Shown here in pieces: positions 17,151-26,529 of a stretch of 64,000 nucleotides of DNA; positions within the stretch are counted from its first letter, which is position 1; each line of letters begins with the position of its first letter. This DNA is from CAWAXW01 sp963786155 (GTDB lineage: Bacteria; Actinomycetota; CADDZG01; WHSQ01). The notes under the pieces were generated by a model. That model saw nothing but the letters and a program-made list of their open reading frames with translations. It did not search any database and had not been told where the DNA came from. Location of the stretch: NCBI GenBank assembly GCA_963786155.1, contig CAWAXW010000006.1, positions 1,178,001 through 1,242,000 of the forward strand. The letters run 5' to 3'. The position numbers were made by a program, and so were the translations under genes.

Positions 17151-18200
17151 CTAGCCCGTCCCGCGGCGGCGGGCCTCCGGCTTCATCCAGGGGGCCTGCC
17201 AGCCGCGGTCCGCATCCGACAGGGTCGTGCCCGGGGGCAAGAGCTCGTCGAGCGCGTCGAGGGTCGACTCGTCGAGCGTCACCTCGGCCCCCGCGAGCAA
17301 GTCCTCAAGCTGTTCCATCGTGCGGGGCCCGATGATCGCCGACGTCACCGCCGGATGGGCGAGCGTGAACGCCATCGCGAGATGCACCAACGACACCCCA
17401 GCCTTGTCTGCGATGACCGTCAGCTCGTCCACGAGATCTAGCTTGCGCTGGTTCTGGGGTAGCGAGAGGTCGTAGCGAGCCGCAACCGGGCTCCCGCGCT
17501 CGGCGAAGCGCACCGCTCGTGAGTCCGAGGGCGCCTCGACGTCCCGGCGGTACTTGCCGCTCAACCAGCCTCCCGCCAGGGGACTCCACACGATGACGCC
17601 CATGCCGTATCGCTGCGTCACGGGGAACAGCTCTTCTTCCACGTGACGCACGAACAACGAGTACGGAGGCTGCTCGCAAACGAAGCGCACCAGGTTCCGT
17701 CGCTCGCTCGTCCAGTGGGCCTCGACGAGCTGCCAGCTCGGGAAGGTCGAAGAGCCGACGTAGCGGACCTTGCCCTGGTGGACGAGATCGTCGAGGGCGC
17801 CCAGCGTCTCCTCGATCTCTATCCGAGGGTCGGGCCGGTGGATCTGGTACAGGTCGATGTGATCGGTACCCAAGCGGCGGAGGCTGTTCTCGACTTCGCG
17901 CATGATCCAGAGGCGCGAGTTGCCGCGCTCGTTGATGCTCCGGCCCATCGGACCGTGGACCTTTGTGGCCAGGACGACCTCGTCTCGCTTGCCCTTCAGG
18001 GCGCGGCCGACGATCTCCTCGGATTCGCCGGCGGAATAGACGTCGGCCGTGTCGATGAAATTCACCCCACCATCCAGGGCGGCGTGGATGATGCGAACGC
18101 ATTCGTCGGTGTCGGTGTTGCCCCACGAGCCGAACATCATGGCCCCCAGGCAATGGGCGCTTACCTTGACCCCGGTCCGGCCGAGCCGCCGATATTCCAC
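17151..18200 (-). CDS. Aldo/keto reductase
   Basis: 349 residues from GTG 18200 (VEYRRLGRTGVKVSAHCLGAMMFG, the usual AKR N-terminus). Catalytic elements are present: FIDTADVYSAGESEEIVG with the Asp and Tyr of the tetrad, VVLATKVHGP with the Lys, and DLYQIHRPDP supplying the His region. The NADPH-binding segment near the C-terminus is AVTSAIIGPRTMEQLEDLL. It resembles the YghZ/Tas-like group that reduces small aldehydes and ketones. The substrate is unknown. It is divergent from dinB, with only 24 nt between starts, and convergent with the LVIVD gene. Confidence 0.92.
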   Translation of the reverse strand: MEYRRLGRTGVKVSAHCLGAMMFGSWGNTDTDECVRIIHAALDGGVNFIDTADVYSAGESEEIVGRALKGKRDEVVLATKVHGPMGRSINERGNSRLWIMREVENSLRRLGTDHIDLYQIHRPDPRIEIEETLGALDDLVHQGKVRYVGSSTFPSWQLVEAHWTSERRNLVRFVCEQPPYSLFVRHVEEELFPVTQRYGMGVIVWSPLAGGWLSGKYRRDVEAPSDSRAVRFAERGSPVAARYDLSLPQNQRKLDLVDELTVIADKAGVSLVHLAMAFTLAHPAVTSAIIGPRTMEQLEDLLAGAEVTLDESTLDALDELLPPGTTLSDADRGWQAPWMKPEARRRGTG

Positions 18201-18224
18201 GGCGCCATGATGACAGACTGAGGT

Positions 18225-19386
18225 GTGACCCAGACTCCGATCCTGCACGTGGACATGGACGCGTTCTATGCCTCGGTCGAGGTGGTCAAGGACCCCTCGC
18301 TCGCCGGGCATGCGGTGATCGTCGGAGGGGTCGGGGGCCGGGGAGTGGTCACCTCCGCGTCATACGAGGCGAGGGCATTCGGCGTGCACTCGGCCATGCC
18401 CACGGTGACGGCCCGGCGGCTCTGCCCTCAGGCGGTGTTCCTGCCCAACGACTTCGATGCCTATCTCGATTACTCCGCTCGGATCAGGCGGGTGTTCGAG
18501 TCCTTCACCCCCCTGGTGGAACCGCTCTCTTTGGACGAGGCGTTCCTCGACGTGTCCGGCTCGGCGAAGCTGTTCGGCACACCCGAAGCGATCGCGGCGG
18601 AGATCAAGAAGAAGGTGGGAACCCTCGGGATCCGATGCACCGTCGGGGTTGCGCCGAACAAGTTCCTGGCCAAGACCGCTTCGACCCAGGGCAAGCCCGA
18701 CGGCCTCCTCGTCGTGCGACCGGAAGAGATCGAGTCCTTCTTGCATCCCCTCCCGATCACCGCCCTCTGGGGGGTCGGCCCGCAGACCGGCGAGATACTG
18801 CGCCGCTTGGGCCTTCGCACGGTGGCGGATGTGGCTCGCCTTTCGCGCCGGACCCTCGAGCGGGCTGTCGGGGATGCGCTGGGAGCCCATCTCCATGCTC
18901 TGGCCCAGGGTCACGACGACCGCCCGGTCGAGCCTCATGAGCCCGCCAAGTCGGTCGGCTCGGAATCGACCTTCGACCAGGATCTGGATTCCTACCCGGC
19001 AATCTTGAAGGAGATCCTCCGGCTGAGCGATCGGACCGCCACGCGCTTGCGCGAGAGGGGCCTGTGCGGAAGGACCATCACGCTCAAGGTCCGCTTCTCC
19101 AACTTCAAGACGATCACGCGGTCCCGGACGCTGACCGAAGAGCTCGACACGACCGGCGAGATCTACGAGGTCGCCCGGGAGCTCTACCTCAAGCTGAAAA
19201 CCGACCGGGTTCGCATCCGGCTCTTGGGTGTGACCGCGAGCGGGATCGCTCCCGGCCCGCCACAGAGACAGATGAGCCTCTCCCCGGCCCCGGCCCGCCG
19301 CTGGCACGAGGCGAGCCAAGCCGTGGACGACATACCGCGCGCGCTTCGGCGAGAGCGCGGTGACCCCGGCGGCTCTACTCGACTAG
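18225..19386 (+). CDS. dinB: DNA polymerase IV (Y family), 3' end shifted by a one-base insertion
   Basis: Starts GTG 18225: ILHVDMDAFYASVE carries the first catalytic Asp pair and SLDEAFLDVSGS the second Asp-Glu. GIRCTVGVAPNKFLAKTAS follows, then the HhH thumb (LWGVGPQTGEILRRLGLRTV) and the little-finger domain (SVGSESTFDQDLDS...RTITLKVRFSNFKTITRSRTL). Near 19335 the frame breaks: read directly it runs to 19493 with an unrelated tail, but deleting one C gives DDIRARFGESAVTPAALLD and a stop at 19384-19386, the normal family end, for 386 residues. No clamp-binding motif is seen after this end. It does error-prone translesion synthesis; no LexA box was seen in its 24-nt upstream gap. Confidence 0.9.
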
Positions 19387-19504
19387 TCCGGCACAAGCCG
19401 CACAAGTCTCACTTCAGTAACATGAAGTCAGCGGCCCAGCCGAGCCTGCTCCGCGACCAAGTATCTCGTTCAATCGTTCCGCCCTACCTATAATCGTCCT
19501 TACA

Positions 19505-19861
19505 GTGCCGTTGTCAGACCGAGAACAGCAGATCCTCCAAGAGATCGAGCAGCAGCTCAGATCTGACGACCCCGCGTTCGGGAACGATCTCGAATCGTCC
19601 AAGTCGACCGCCGGCAGGAACGTGAGGCTCGGGATAGTCCTGTTCGTCGTGGGGCTCGTGATGCTGGTGGCGTTCTTCGTAACGGGCTCACTGCTGGTCG
19701 GGGTCGCTGCGTTCGCTGCGATGGTGGGCGGGATCGTCGTTCTCGTAGGGGGTATACGAAGGCTTCTTCTGCATCGCGACGAACCGGGGCCGAAGGACCG
19801 GCTGACCGGGATGTTGGCTCGGTGGGAGAAGCGTTTGCGCGATCGATACAAGCGCATCTAA
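19505..19861 (+). CDS. DUF3040 membrane protein
   Basis: 118 residues from GTG 19505: MPLSDREQQILQEIEQQLRSDDPAF is the conserved DUF3040 N-terminus (cytosolic helix), followed by two membrane helices (IVLFVVGLVMLVAFFV and VGVAAFAAMVGGIVVLVGGI) and a basic tail. The family is typical of actinobacteria, often next to division or mraZ genes and dinB, and has no assigned function. It lies just downstream of dinB, an arrangement that fits dinB-DUF3040 synteny in the phylum. Confidence 0.88.
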   Translation: MPLSDREQQILQEIEQQLRSDDPAFGNDLESSKSTAGRNVRLGIVLFVVGLVMLVAFFVTGSLLVGVAAFAAMVGGIVVLVGGIRRLLLHRDEPGPKDRLTGMLARWEKRLRDRYKRI

Positions 19862-19866
19862 GCGCC

Positions 19867-19889
19867 GTTCGAAAAATATTTGCTCGAAC
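19867..19889. promoter_or_regulatory. Inverted repeat after DUF3040
   Basis: GTTCGA (19867-19872) and TCGAAC (19884-19889) flank an AT-rich core containing AAATATTT. It could be an operator for the MerR-type gene downstream, or part of a terminator. Its arms are the LexA half-sites in reverse order and wrong spacing, so it is not a LexA box. Confidence 0.35.
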
Positions 19890-19906
19890 TTGCCTCAGGG
19901 GTTGTC

Positions 19907-19987
19907 GCGCGCGCTCAGCGCGCGCTAGATTCGCCTCTGGTCAGTTAATCGGGGATGTCGCGGCAGAAGAAGCCTCCGCGACATTCC
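19907..19987. terminator. Two stem-loops between DUF3040 and the MerR-type gene
   Basis: First, GCGCGCGCT-C-AGCGCGCGC at 19907-19925. Second, GGGATGTCGCGG (19952-19963) pairing with CCGCGACATTCC (19976-19987; 12 bp with one G-T), loop of 12 nt. Neither has a long T tract. At least one probably terminates the dinB-DUF3040 transcript; the second could also be a structured leader. The rest of the 195-nt gap shows no gene. Confidence 0.45.
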
Positions 19988-20056
19988 GTTGAATCTTTGT
20001 AGAGCTGGGCATCAATCTTGTTTCTGGTCGATCTTGGGGGAGGTTCGCGCGCTTTC

Positions 20057-20575
20057 ATGGAGGGTTTCACCGCAGAGCAGGCATCGCGTTTCAGTGGTTG
20101 CACGGCACATCAGCTGAGGTACTGGGACCGCATCGGTCTCGTGAAACCGGGGGTTCAGGCAACGGGAGGCCGTCCCGGGGTCCGGCGTCTCTATGCGTTC
20201 CGTGACGTGGTCGCGCTCCGCGTGATCCGTTCGTTGCTGGATGGTGGGATGAGCCTGCAAAGGGTTAGGCGCGCGATCGAGTTCCTTCGCAAGAAGGCGG
20301 GGCTGGACGAGCATCTGTCGGAGATCAAGCTCGTGACCGACGGAACCAGCATCTTCAAGATCTGTCGCAACGATGGCGAGGTACTGGACGCGCTGAGGGA
20401 AGGCCAGATGGCGTTCTTCCTCGCCATCGACGACATCGCCCGCAGCGTCGACGCCCGCGTTACGCAGTACCTCTACGACCGTGACGAGTTCATCAGGGCT
20501 CTGAGGACGCTGGAGTCAGACCTGGAACAGGAGCTGCAGCCCGAGGCGCGTCGAAGGCTCCGAGCTATCAGGTAG
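20057..20575 (+). CDS. MerR-family transcriptional regulator
   Basis: 172 residues from ATG 20057. FTAEQASRFSGCTAHQLRYWDRIGLVKP followed by RRLYAFRDVVALRVIRSLLDGGMSLQRVRRAIEFL is the winged helix-turn-helix of the MerR family. The C-terminal half (LVTDGTSIFKICRNDGEVLDALREGQMAFFLAIDDI) resembles a ligand or partner domain found in actinobacterial MerR-like proteins; it contains no Cys pair for metal sensing. TTG 20018 in the same frame would add 13 residues, but homology starts at the ATG. The target is unknown; the palindromes upstream are candidates for autoregulation. Confidence 0.85.
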   Translation: MEGFTAEQASRFSGCTAHQLRYWDRIGLVKPGVQATGGRPGVRRLYAFRDVVALRVIRSLLDGGMSLQRVRRAIEFLRKKAGLDEHLSEIKLVTDGTSIFKICRNDGEVLDALREGQMAFFLAIDDIARSVDARVTQYLYDRDEFIRALRTLESDLEQELQPEARRRLRAIR

Positions 20576-20584
20576 CCAGCGCTT

Positions 20585-22879
20585 TCAGGTAGCGAGCGAC
20601 CGAGGCGAGAACAGCCTGCGGACCTTCTCGTACCAGCTCGCCCTTTTCCACAGACGGGATCTGAGCTCGGTCGCGAGCGAGCGGGCCTCGTTGGCCTGTC
20701 CCTCCGAGATCCCCTCGAGCGAGTACTCCGCGGCCTCATAGATCCCGGCAAGCCGCGTGGCTCGATCGGCGGGGACGGCATGGGACCCTCCCAATCTTCG
20801 GGCGAACGCCGAGGCCGACTCCGCGGGGCGCCGAGGCGAAGCAAGCTCCGCCGCCTCTCGTTCGAAGGTCGTGAAAGCAGCCTCGGCAACCCGCACGGGA
20901 TCGCGCGCGCGCCGGTACCTGCGGCGGATGCGCAGCTCTTTCAGAACGGGAACGAGCACGAGGACGGTTGCGGCGATGAGGCCGACGATCGCGAGGAGAT
21001 CCCTGAACGTTTCGAACCAGAGACCGCGCGCCCGGCGCGGATCGTTGCCGGCGGCCGCCCCCTCGCCGATCCCTCCCTCGCGCTGGGTCCGTGGGTCCTC
21101 GCCGAAGTCGTTGAGATTCAATTCTCTGTTGGCTTGCCCGCTCTGTGGGTCGCCGTTGAAGGCGCCGAAACCGATGGGACTGTCCAACCCCTGCTCGGTG
21201 TAGAGGGGGGCGCTGGCCGACGCCGCCCCCGCCCGCGGAGTCGGCTCGAAGGCAACCCACCCGTGGTCTCGGAAGTAGACCTCCGGCCAGGCGTGGGCAT
21301 CGGTGCCGCGCACCAAGAAGTTCTCCGGGTCGTTCGGGTCGGGGCTTCCCGGCAGGAAACCGACACTCACCCGGGACGGGTAGCCCAGCGACCGGGCAAG
21401 GGCCGCGAACGAAGCGGCGAACTGCTGGCAGTAGCCGGTCCTCGTCTCCTGCAGGAATGTGAGGAGGTAGTCGCTGGAGGCGCTCGACTGCACCAGCTCG
21501 GGGCTTTGGGAGTACTGGAAGTCCGATCTCAACTTGTCCTGGATGGCGACGAGCTTGGTGAAGGGAGTGGTCGCAGTGCGCGTCCACCTCTGTGCGATGT
21601 CGGCGAGAGGAGCGATCGAGGTCGCCGGGAGCTCACTGTAGAGACGGTCTTCGAGCTCCCCGATGGGAGCGTCCTCGAGCTCTTCGAACGAGAGCGCGGG
21701 CATGACCGACGTCACCTGGTAGCCGAGCCCTGGAACGAGGTCGGCATCTAAGCGCAGCTCGCCCGTTGCAGTGTGGCTCGTTACATCGTCGAGGCTCCGG
21801 CCCTCTTGGTCCTCCATGCCCACTTCAACCGGCGTGATCGCGGCCGGCAGGGAATCGCCGCCGAGCTCGAGGATGGTGAACCTCTGCTCCAGTACTTCGG
21901 CCCCCTCATCGACCGGGATGCGATGCGAGACCGCGACCGCGCCCTCGGTCGTCTGGGAGAATTCCCCGTCGAAGCCGGGCGACCAGACATTGCCGTCGAA
22001 CTGTGCGAGTGAAGCAAGGCGCCAATAAGTTGAATCCGCGGCGCGCACCCGGAACAATCTCGTGTCGCTCTGCTCCAATAGCTTCGGCCGGATATCCACG
22101 AGAAGGTCGATGCGACCTCCGCCCCCCGACCCTCCGCCGTTGCCAATGGAATTGCGCCAAGACAGCAACCCCTTGTCGATGGCCGGGAGCATCAGAGGTG
22201 CGACCAAAGCGACGGCGACGCACGAAACCCCCATCCTTCTGCCCACGCGCGCCATGATTGGGTCACCGGCCTTCTCGGACTCGCCGAACGCCTCGACCCA
22301 CCGGCCCCAGGACCTCAACCGGTGGCTCGACTCGAGACCCCAGAACGCCAACATCGCGCTGAGGAAGATCGTGACCAAGAACCACGATCCCGATCCGCTG
22401 CCCACGACGAGCAGGAAACAGAACAGCGCTAGAGCCGGGAGTGTCGCTAGGACGGGACGGCGCCAGCGAAAGGTTGCAAGCTCCGCGAAGGTCGTGACTA
22501 TCCACATCGCGGCGACGGTCAGGATCACGTAGCCGGCCCGCACGGGGACCGGTGCGAAATCGACGTTGCTTTGGGTGGCCGCTCGCTCCAATGACCGGCC
22601 GATCCTCTCGATGGCCTCGAGCGAGGGAAGTCCGAAGAACAGGTGTGTGGACTCGAACACCACGCAAAGGAACCAGACCAACGCGAACATCGAGATCAGC
22701 GCCGTCACCAGACTGGAAAGACCGAGCCTCCGGCCGCCGACCGTGATCGCAAGTGCCAGGAGCATCCCGAACACCGCCGGCTCCGAGTAAGTGCTCTCGG
22801 CGAAGAGCTGGCCGAAGGCCAGCAGCGTGGCGAAGAGCAGCCCGAAGAGCGCTAGACGAGCTCGGGCTTCGGAGCCCAT
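20585..22879 (-). CDS. TgpA-like transmembrane transglutaminase-family protein (DUF3488/DUF4129)
   Basis: 764 residues from ATG 22879. About six N-terminal membrane helices (ALFGLLFATLLAFGQLF onward, the DUF3488 part) are followed by an extracytoplasmic transglutaminase-like domain with the Cys of TRTGYCQQFAASFAALARSLGYPSRVSVGF and the His and Asp of DAHAWPEVYFRDHGWVAFEP. Another helix (LLAIVGLIAATVLVLVPVL) and a cytosolic DUF4129 tail end the protein. In this well-known but poorly understood module, MoxR AAA+, DUF58 and TgpA proteins occur together, probably in envelope protein processing. It overlaps the DUF58 gene by 28 nt. Confidence 0.9.
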   Translation of the reverse strand: MGSEARARLALFGLLFATLLAFGQLFAESTYSEPAVFGMLLALAITVGGRRLGLSSLVTALISMFALVWFLCVVFESTHLFFGLPSLEAIERIGRSLERAATQSNVDFAPVPVRAGYVILTVAAMWIVTTFAELATFRWRRPVLATLPALALFCFLLVVGSGSGSWFLVTIFLSAMLAFWGLESSHRLRSWGRWVEAFGESEKAGDPIMARVGRRMGVSCVAVALVAPLMLPAIDKGLLSWRNSIGNGGGSGGGGRIDLLVDIRPKLLEQSDTRLFRVRAADSTYWRLASLAQFDGNVWSPGFDGEFSQTTEGAVAVSHRIPVDEGAEVLEQRFTILELGGDSLPAAITPVEVGMEDQEGRSLDDVTSHTATGELRLDADLVPGLGYQVTSVMPALSFEELEDAPIGELEDRLYSELPATSIAPLADIAQRWTRTATTPFTKLVAIQDKLRSDFQYSQSPELVQSSASSDYLLTFLQETRTGYCQQFAASFAALARSLGYPSRVSVGFLPGSPDPNDPENFLVRGTDAHAWPEVYFRDHGWVAFEPTPRAGAASASAPLYTEQGLDSPIGFGAFNGDPQSGQANRELNLNDFGEDPRTQREGGIGEGAAAGNDPRRARGLWFETFRDLLAIVGLIAATVLVLVPVLKELRIRRRYRRARDPVRVAEAAFTTFEREAAELASPRRPAESASAFARRLGGSHAVPADRATRLAGIYEAAEYSLEGISEGQANEARSLATELRSRLWKRASWYEKVRRLFSPRSLAT

Positions 22880-24148
22880 GCCCTCTCCATCCCGGGTCGG
22901 TTGTTGCGGCTGGACCACCCCGAGGACAGGGGATCGTCGGGACCCAGGGCCATGACCCTGACCCCGGCCCGTTCGAGCAGGTGGACGACCTCCACGAGCC
23001 GTTGCTCGCCGCCCCATCTTGCTTTCGTTCCCAGGCTCCCATACCGATGCGGAGGGAATTGGATGGCGGTCACTTGCCTGAAGCGGCGCCGGCATCTGGT
23101 CAGAGCCACGGCTTCGGAGGCATCCAACAAGCCGGTGACGACGATGAGCGACGCCTCGGCGGTTGCCCCTCGCTCGATCTCCATAAGTCTGAGAGCCAAA
23201 GCCTCGTCTTCGTCCGGCCCGGCCGCGTCGTCGTCGAGTGGAACGGTTGCGAGTAAGTCGAGGCATCGAGCCATGTGATCGCTCCCGCGCCCCGAGGGGA
23301 TCCCTGCGTTGTGGGCTCCGATGACCCTGAAGCCGAAGCCGGCCCGGTGGTAGAGATCGACCAAAGAGGCCATCGCCTCCACCGCGCGCTCGAAGGCGGG
23401 GGCTTCGACCCTTTCCTCGTAGGCGCAAGCACGATCATCAAGGAGCAGCGTGGCGCGCGTGTGCCACGGCGTCTCCTCCTGGCGGATCATGTACCGCCCG
23501 CGCTTGGCCGTGGACGACCAATGGATCTTCCTGAGGTCGTCTCCCTCCGAGTACTCCCGGAGCGTGAAGAACTCTTCCCCTTGGGCGACCGTGGGTTGGC
23601 GAAGGGCCGAGGTCGCAACCGACCTTCTTTCCCCCTGGTCGCGCGGCAGCGAGAGCGGCTCCATCCTGGGATGGACGATGAACGAGGTCTGCTCGGCAAG
23701 TCGAGTGCGCACGCGCGCCAGACCGAATGGATCGAGGAACGACATGTTCAGCGGTCCGACCGTGTAACGGCCTCGTCTGACGGCCGTGAGCGAGAGGGAC
23801 ACCTCGCGCCGGCCGCGTGCTTCGATACCCCTGACGGCGAACCGCGGCGCCCCGCTCAGGCCGCGGCGGAAGCTCGTCCTCGAGCAAGACCAAGGGGGCG
23901 GACCCGCTCCCCGTGTTGCTCACATTGAGGGTGACGGTGACGTTCTGGCCCGCGCTCGGACGCTCGGGGGAGATCCGGCGCGTCACCGCCAGGGAGTGCT
24001 TGCCGAAGCGCACGATCCCAACGGCCAGCCCTACCAACCCGATGAGCGCGAGAGCGATCTGCTCTATCTCTTCCGTACCGAAGACCCTGCCCACAACCCA
24101 GAGCCCGATTGCAAGCCCGAGCACGAACCAACCGCGCGGCGTGGGCAT
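22852..24148 (-). CDS. DUF58 (vWA-like) protein, frame broken by a one-base insertion near 23865
   Basis: The N-terminal part (MPTPRGWFVLGLAIGLWVVGR, two helices, then LAVTRRISPERPSAGQNVTVTLNVSNTG) lies in one frame to about 23870. Skipping one base in the GC run at 23861-23869 continues GLSGAPRFAVRGIEARGRREVSLSLTAVRRGRYTVGP and the DUF58 core, EYSEGDDLRKIHWSSTAKRGRYMIRQEE, for about 431 residues. DUF58 is a von Willebrand A-like domain that partners MoxR ATPases. As read, the second part alone would start at 23802. Full length after repair matches the family. Confidence 0.85.
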
Positions 24149-24166
24149 CGGCGTCTGGGTGTTTGC

Positions 24167-25125
24167 CTAAGCTTGCTCGCGCGCGGGGATCGGGAGCCGG
24201 TCCAGCAGGGCTTCGACCACGTCCTCAGTGCCTGCGCCCCGCATCTGGGCCTCGGGCGACAGCAGGAGGCGGTGTGCGAGGACGGGTACGGCGAGATCCT
24301 TGATGTCATCCGGCACGACGTAGTCGCGGCTCCTGCTCGCCGCGTGGGCCCGCGTCGCCTTCAACAGGAAGAGCGAAGCGCGCGGGCTGCCCCCCAGATA
24401 GACGTCGGGGTGATCCGCGTGGACTCGACGAGATCGACGATGTAGCGCTTCAGCGCGGGGGCCACGTGGACCTGGCGTGCCATCTTCACCAGCCGCATGA
24501 CATCCGATGCGTCGACTACGGGATGGAGGTCCTGGAACGGCGAAGACTCTCCATGCGTCTCCAGTATCTCGAGCTCAGAGTTGCGACTCGGGTAGCCGAC
24601 CGACAGCCTCATCATGAAGCGATCGAGCTGCGACTCCGGCAGGGGATAGGTCCCTTCGTGCTCGATGGGGTTCTGGGTTGCGATCACCATGAAGGGCTCA
24701 TCGAGGCGATGGGTCGTCCCGTCGACCGAGACCTGGCGTTCCTCCATGCATTCGAGCAGTGCGGACTGCGTCTTGGGGGAGGCCCTGTTGATCTCGTCTC
24801 CCAGGCAGATGTTTGCGAAGACCGCCCCGGGCTTGAACTCGAACTGGCCGGTCTGGCGGTCCCACACGTTCACCCCGGTTATGTCCGATGGGAGCAGGTC
24901 GGGGGTGAACTGGACCCTTCTCCAGGTGGCCCCCACCGATCGGGCGATGGACTTGGCCAGCATGGTCTTGCCGACCCCCGGGACGTCTTCGAGGAGAACG
25001 TGGCCCTCGGCGACCAGGGCGACGAGCGCGAGCCTGACGACTTCCGCCTTGCCCTGTATCGTCCGCTCGATATTCGATGCGATGCGTTCGAATGAGGTTT
25101 GGAACTCAGAGAAGGTTTGTTCCAT
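24167..25125 (-). CDS. MoxR-type AAA+ ATPase, frame broken by a one-base deletion near 24415
   Basis: Starts MEQTFSEFQTSFERIASNIERTI. Walker A is EDVPGVGKTMLAKSIA; Walker B is CLGDEINRASPKTQSALLECMEE; sensor 1 is MVIATQNPIEHEGTYPLPESQLDRF. After ...DLVESTR the frame runs into an early stop. Adding one G at about 24415 restores DHPDVYLGGSPRASLFLLKATRA and the C-terminal lid (DYVVPDDIKDLAVPVLAHRLLL) to 24167, giving 319 residues. It is the chaperone-like ATPase of the moxR-DUF58-tgpA operon, presumably acting on membrane or periplasmic protein complexes. Confidence 0.9.
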
Positions 25126-25180
25126 CACGGAACACGAGGTTAGCAGCCTCCTTAACTAAAACCACACGAAAGGGGTGTTG

Positions 25181-25396
25181 ATGGCAGGCTGGGGAGACGA
25201 CCCGGAGCTGGAGCGGCTACGGAGCCTGGTGGACGAGGGATGGGAAGTGAGCGAGATCATCTCCGATCCGGACGCAGCGGGGGGGCCCAGCGATACGGTG
25301 AAGCTGCGCAAGGACGGCGAGACCGTCGAGTGCACCTCCGATCACCTCGCTTTCCATCGCTACGTGGACTACCTCCGAGAGGAACAGGGGAGCTGA
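25181..25396 (+). CDS. Small soluble protein of unknown function
   Basis: 71 residues from ATG 25181, which has AAAGGGG at a suitable distance. Acidic and Trp-containing: MAGWGDDPELERLRSLVDEGWEVSEIISDPDAAGG, then TVKLRKDGETVECTSDHLAFHRYVDYL. It looks like a compact alpha/beta fold with one Cys and no signal peptide or membrane segment. It diverges from moxR and precedes the ABC transporter by 76 nt. No family recognised. Confidence 0.55.
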   Translation: MAGWGDDPELERLRSLVDEGWEVSEIISDPDAAGGPSDTVKLRKDGETVECTSDHLAFHRYVDYLREEQGS

Positions 25397-25407
25397 CGGG
25401 CCCGCCG

Positions 25408-25436
25408 TTGCGTAGTCAACTGACCGGCAATAGACT
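25408..25436 (+). promoter_or_regulatory. Putative promoter of the ABC importer operon
   Basis: TTGCGT (25408-25413), 17-nt spacer, TAGACT (25431-25436), giving a short leader before the ATG at 25473. Sigma-70-like by inspection only. Confidence 0.4.
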
Positions 25437-25472
25437 TTCCGACGACAGCTGTAGTAGAAAACCCGGGGGAAT

Positions 25473-26462
25473 ATGAGTCAGGTCGCGTCCGAGGTAGTCG
25501 TACAGCAACCACTGCCTGACGCGGAAGTCGTTTCCGGCCAACAGATCCAAGGTCGCACCCCCTGGCAGCTCTTCTGGCTGCGCTTCAAGCAGGATCGGGC
25601 CGCGGTCTTCGGGCTCGGCTTCATCGTCCTCCTGATAGTGGTCGGCACCATCGCCCCGATCGCCACGAACGCGATCCAACATCGCGGCCCCAACGACCGC
25701 AGCCTTGCAAGCGAGAAGACCGACGAGTTCGGGCTTCCGAGCGGTCCCGACGGGGACTATTGGTTCGGCGCGGACACCGCCGGGCGGGATCTCTTCGTCC
25801 GTGTCCTTTATGGGATCCGCACCTCGATCCTCATAGCGGTCGTCGCAACCAGCGTCGCGGTGGGCATAGGCGTGTTGTTGGGCATGACGGCGGGCTACTT
25901 CGGAGGACGCATCGACACGGTGATCTCGCGCGTCGTCGACATCATCCTGGGGATGCCTTTACTCCTGTTCGCGATCGGGATCACCGCAGCTTGTTCGACG
26001 ACGGCCGAGGGATGTCTAAACGGCTTGGTCAAGCCGGGCATGTCGCTCGTAATCTTCGTGATCGCCCTCTTCTCGTGGCCCTACATCGCCAGGATCGTTC
26101 GAGGCAACACTTTGTCTCTGAGACAGCGTGAGTTCATCGAGTCGAGCCACTCGCTGGGAGCGAGCAACAGGTGGATCATGTTGCGAGATGTGCTTCCGAA
26201 CCTCCTCGCTCCGATCATCGTGTATGCGACGTTGATCATCCCGAACAACATCCTCTTCGAGGCGACGCTGTCGTTCCTCGGACTCGGGCTCCCTCAGACG
26301 ATCCCCTCGTGGGGGCGCATGCTTTCGGATGCCGCGGGCATCTTCGAGGTGGCATGGTGGCTGATGCTCTTCCCCGGCTTATTCCTGTTCTTTACGACCT
26401 TGGCATTCAACTTGGTCGGCGACGGCCTTAGGGACGCGCTCGACCCTCGAACGGGACGTTGA
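25473..26462 (+). CDS. dppC: Peptide/nickel-type ABC importer permease (DppC-like)
   Basis: 329 residues, six helices. After a cytosolic N-terminus (TPWQLFWLRFKQDRAAVFGLGFIV) there is a long extracytoplasmic loop ending YWFGADTAGRDLFVRVLYGIRTSI, typical of DppC/OppC. The ATPase-docking EAA loop is EFIESSHSLGASNRWIMLRDVLPNLLAPIIV. With the SBP, DppB and two ATPases that follow it forms a complete importer. Gene order (C first, then A) is unusual. The substrate (oligopeptide, dipeptide or other) cannot be told from sequence. Confidence 0.92.
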   Translation: MSQVASEVVVQQPLPDAEVVSGQQIQGRTPWQLFWLRFKQDRAAVFGLGFIVLLIVVGTIAPIATNAIQHRGPNDRSLASEKTDEFGLPSGPDGDYWFGADTAGRDLFVRVLYGIRTSILIAVVATSVAVGIGVLLGMTAGYFGGRIDTVISRVVDIILGMPLLLFAIGITAACSTTAEGCLNGLVKPGMSLVIFVIALFSWPYIARIVRGNTLSLRQREFIESSHSLGASNRWIMLRDVLPNLLAPIIVYATLIIPNNILFEATLSFLGLGLPQTIPSWGRMLSDAAGIFEVAWWLMLFPGLFLFFTTLAFNLVGDGLRDALDPRTGR

Positions 26463-26529
26463 AGGGAGGGCTACAGGACAACACGTTATGCAACATTGGG
26501 AGGGAGGACTAGTTGAGAGGAGAACGGAT

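Noticed and set aside
19387..19493. Extended C-terminal tail of DinB (ending SIVPPYL)
   Set aside because: It arises only from the frame break near 19335; the family-like end lies in another frame and stops at 19386.
19867..19889. Second LexA box near dinB
   Set aside because: The half-sites are in the opposite order (GTTCGA...TCGAAC) with 11-nt spacing, unlike TCGAAC-N4-GTTCGA, and it lies downstream of dinB and DUF3040.
22880..23428. N-terminal 180-residue extension of the transglutaminase-family protein
   Set aside because: The extension is antisense-frame translation over the DUF58 gene, Arg/Gly-rich with no domain; ATG 22879 gives the normal DUF3488 start.
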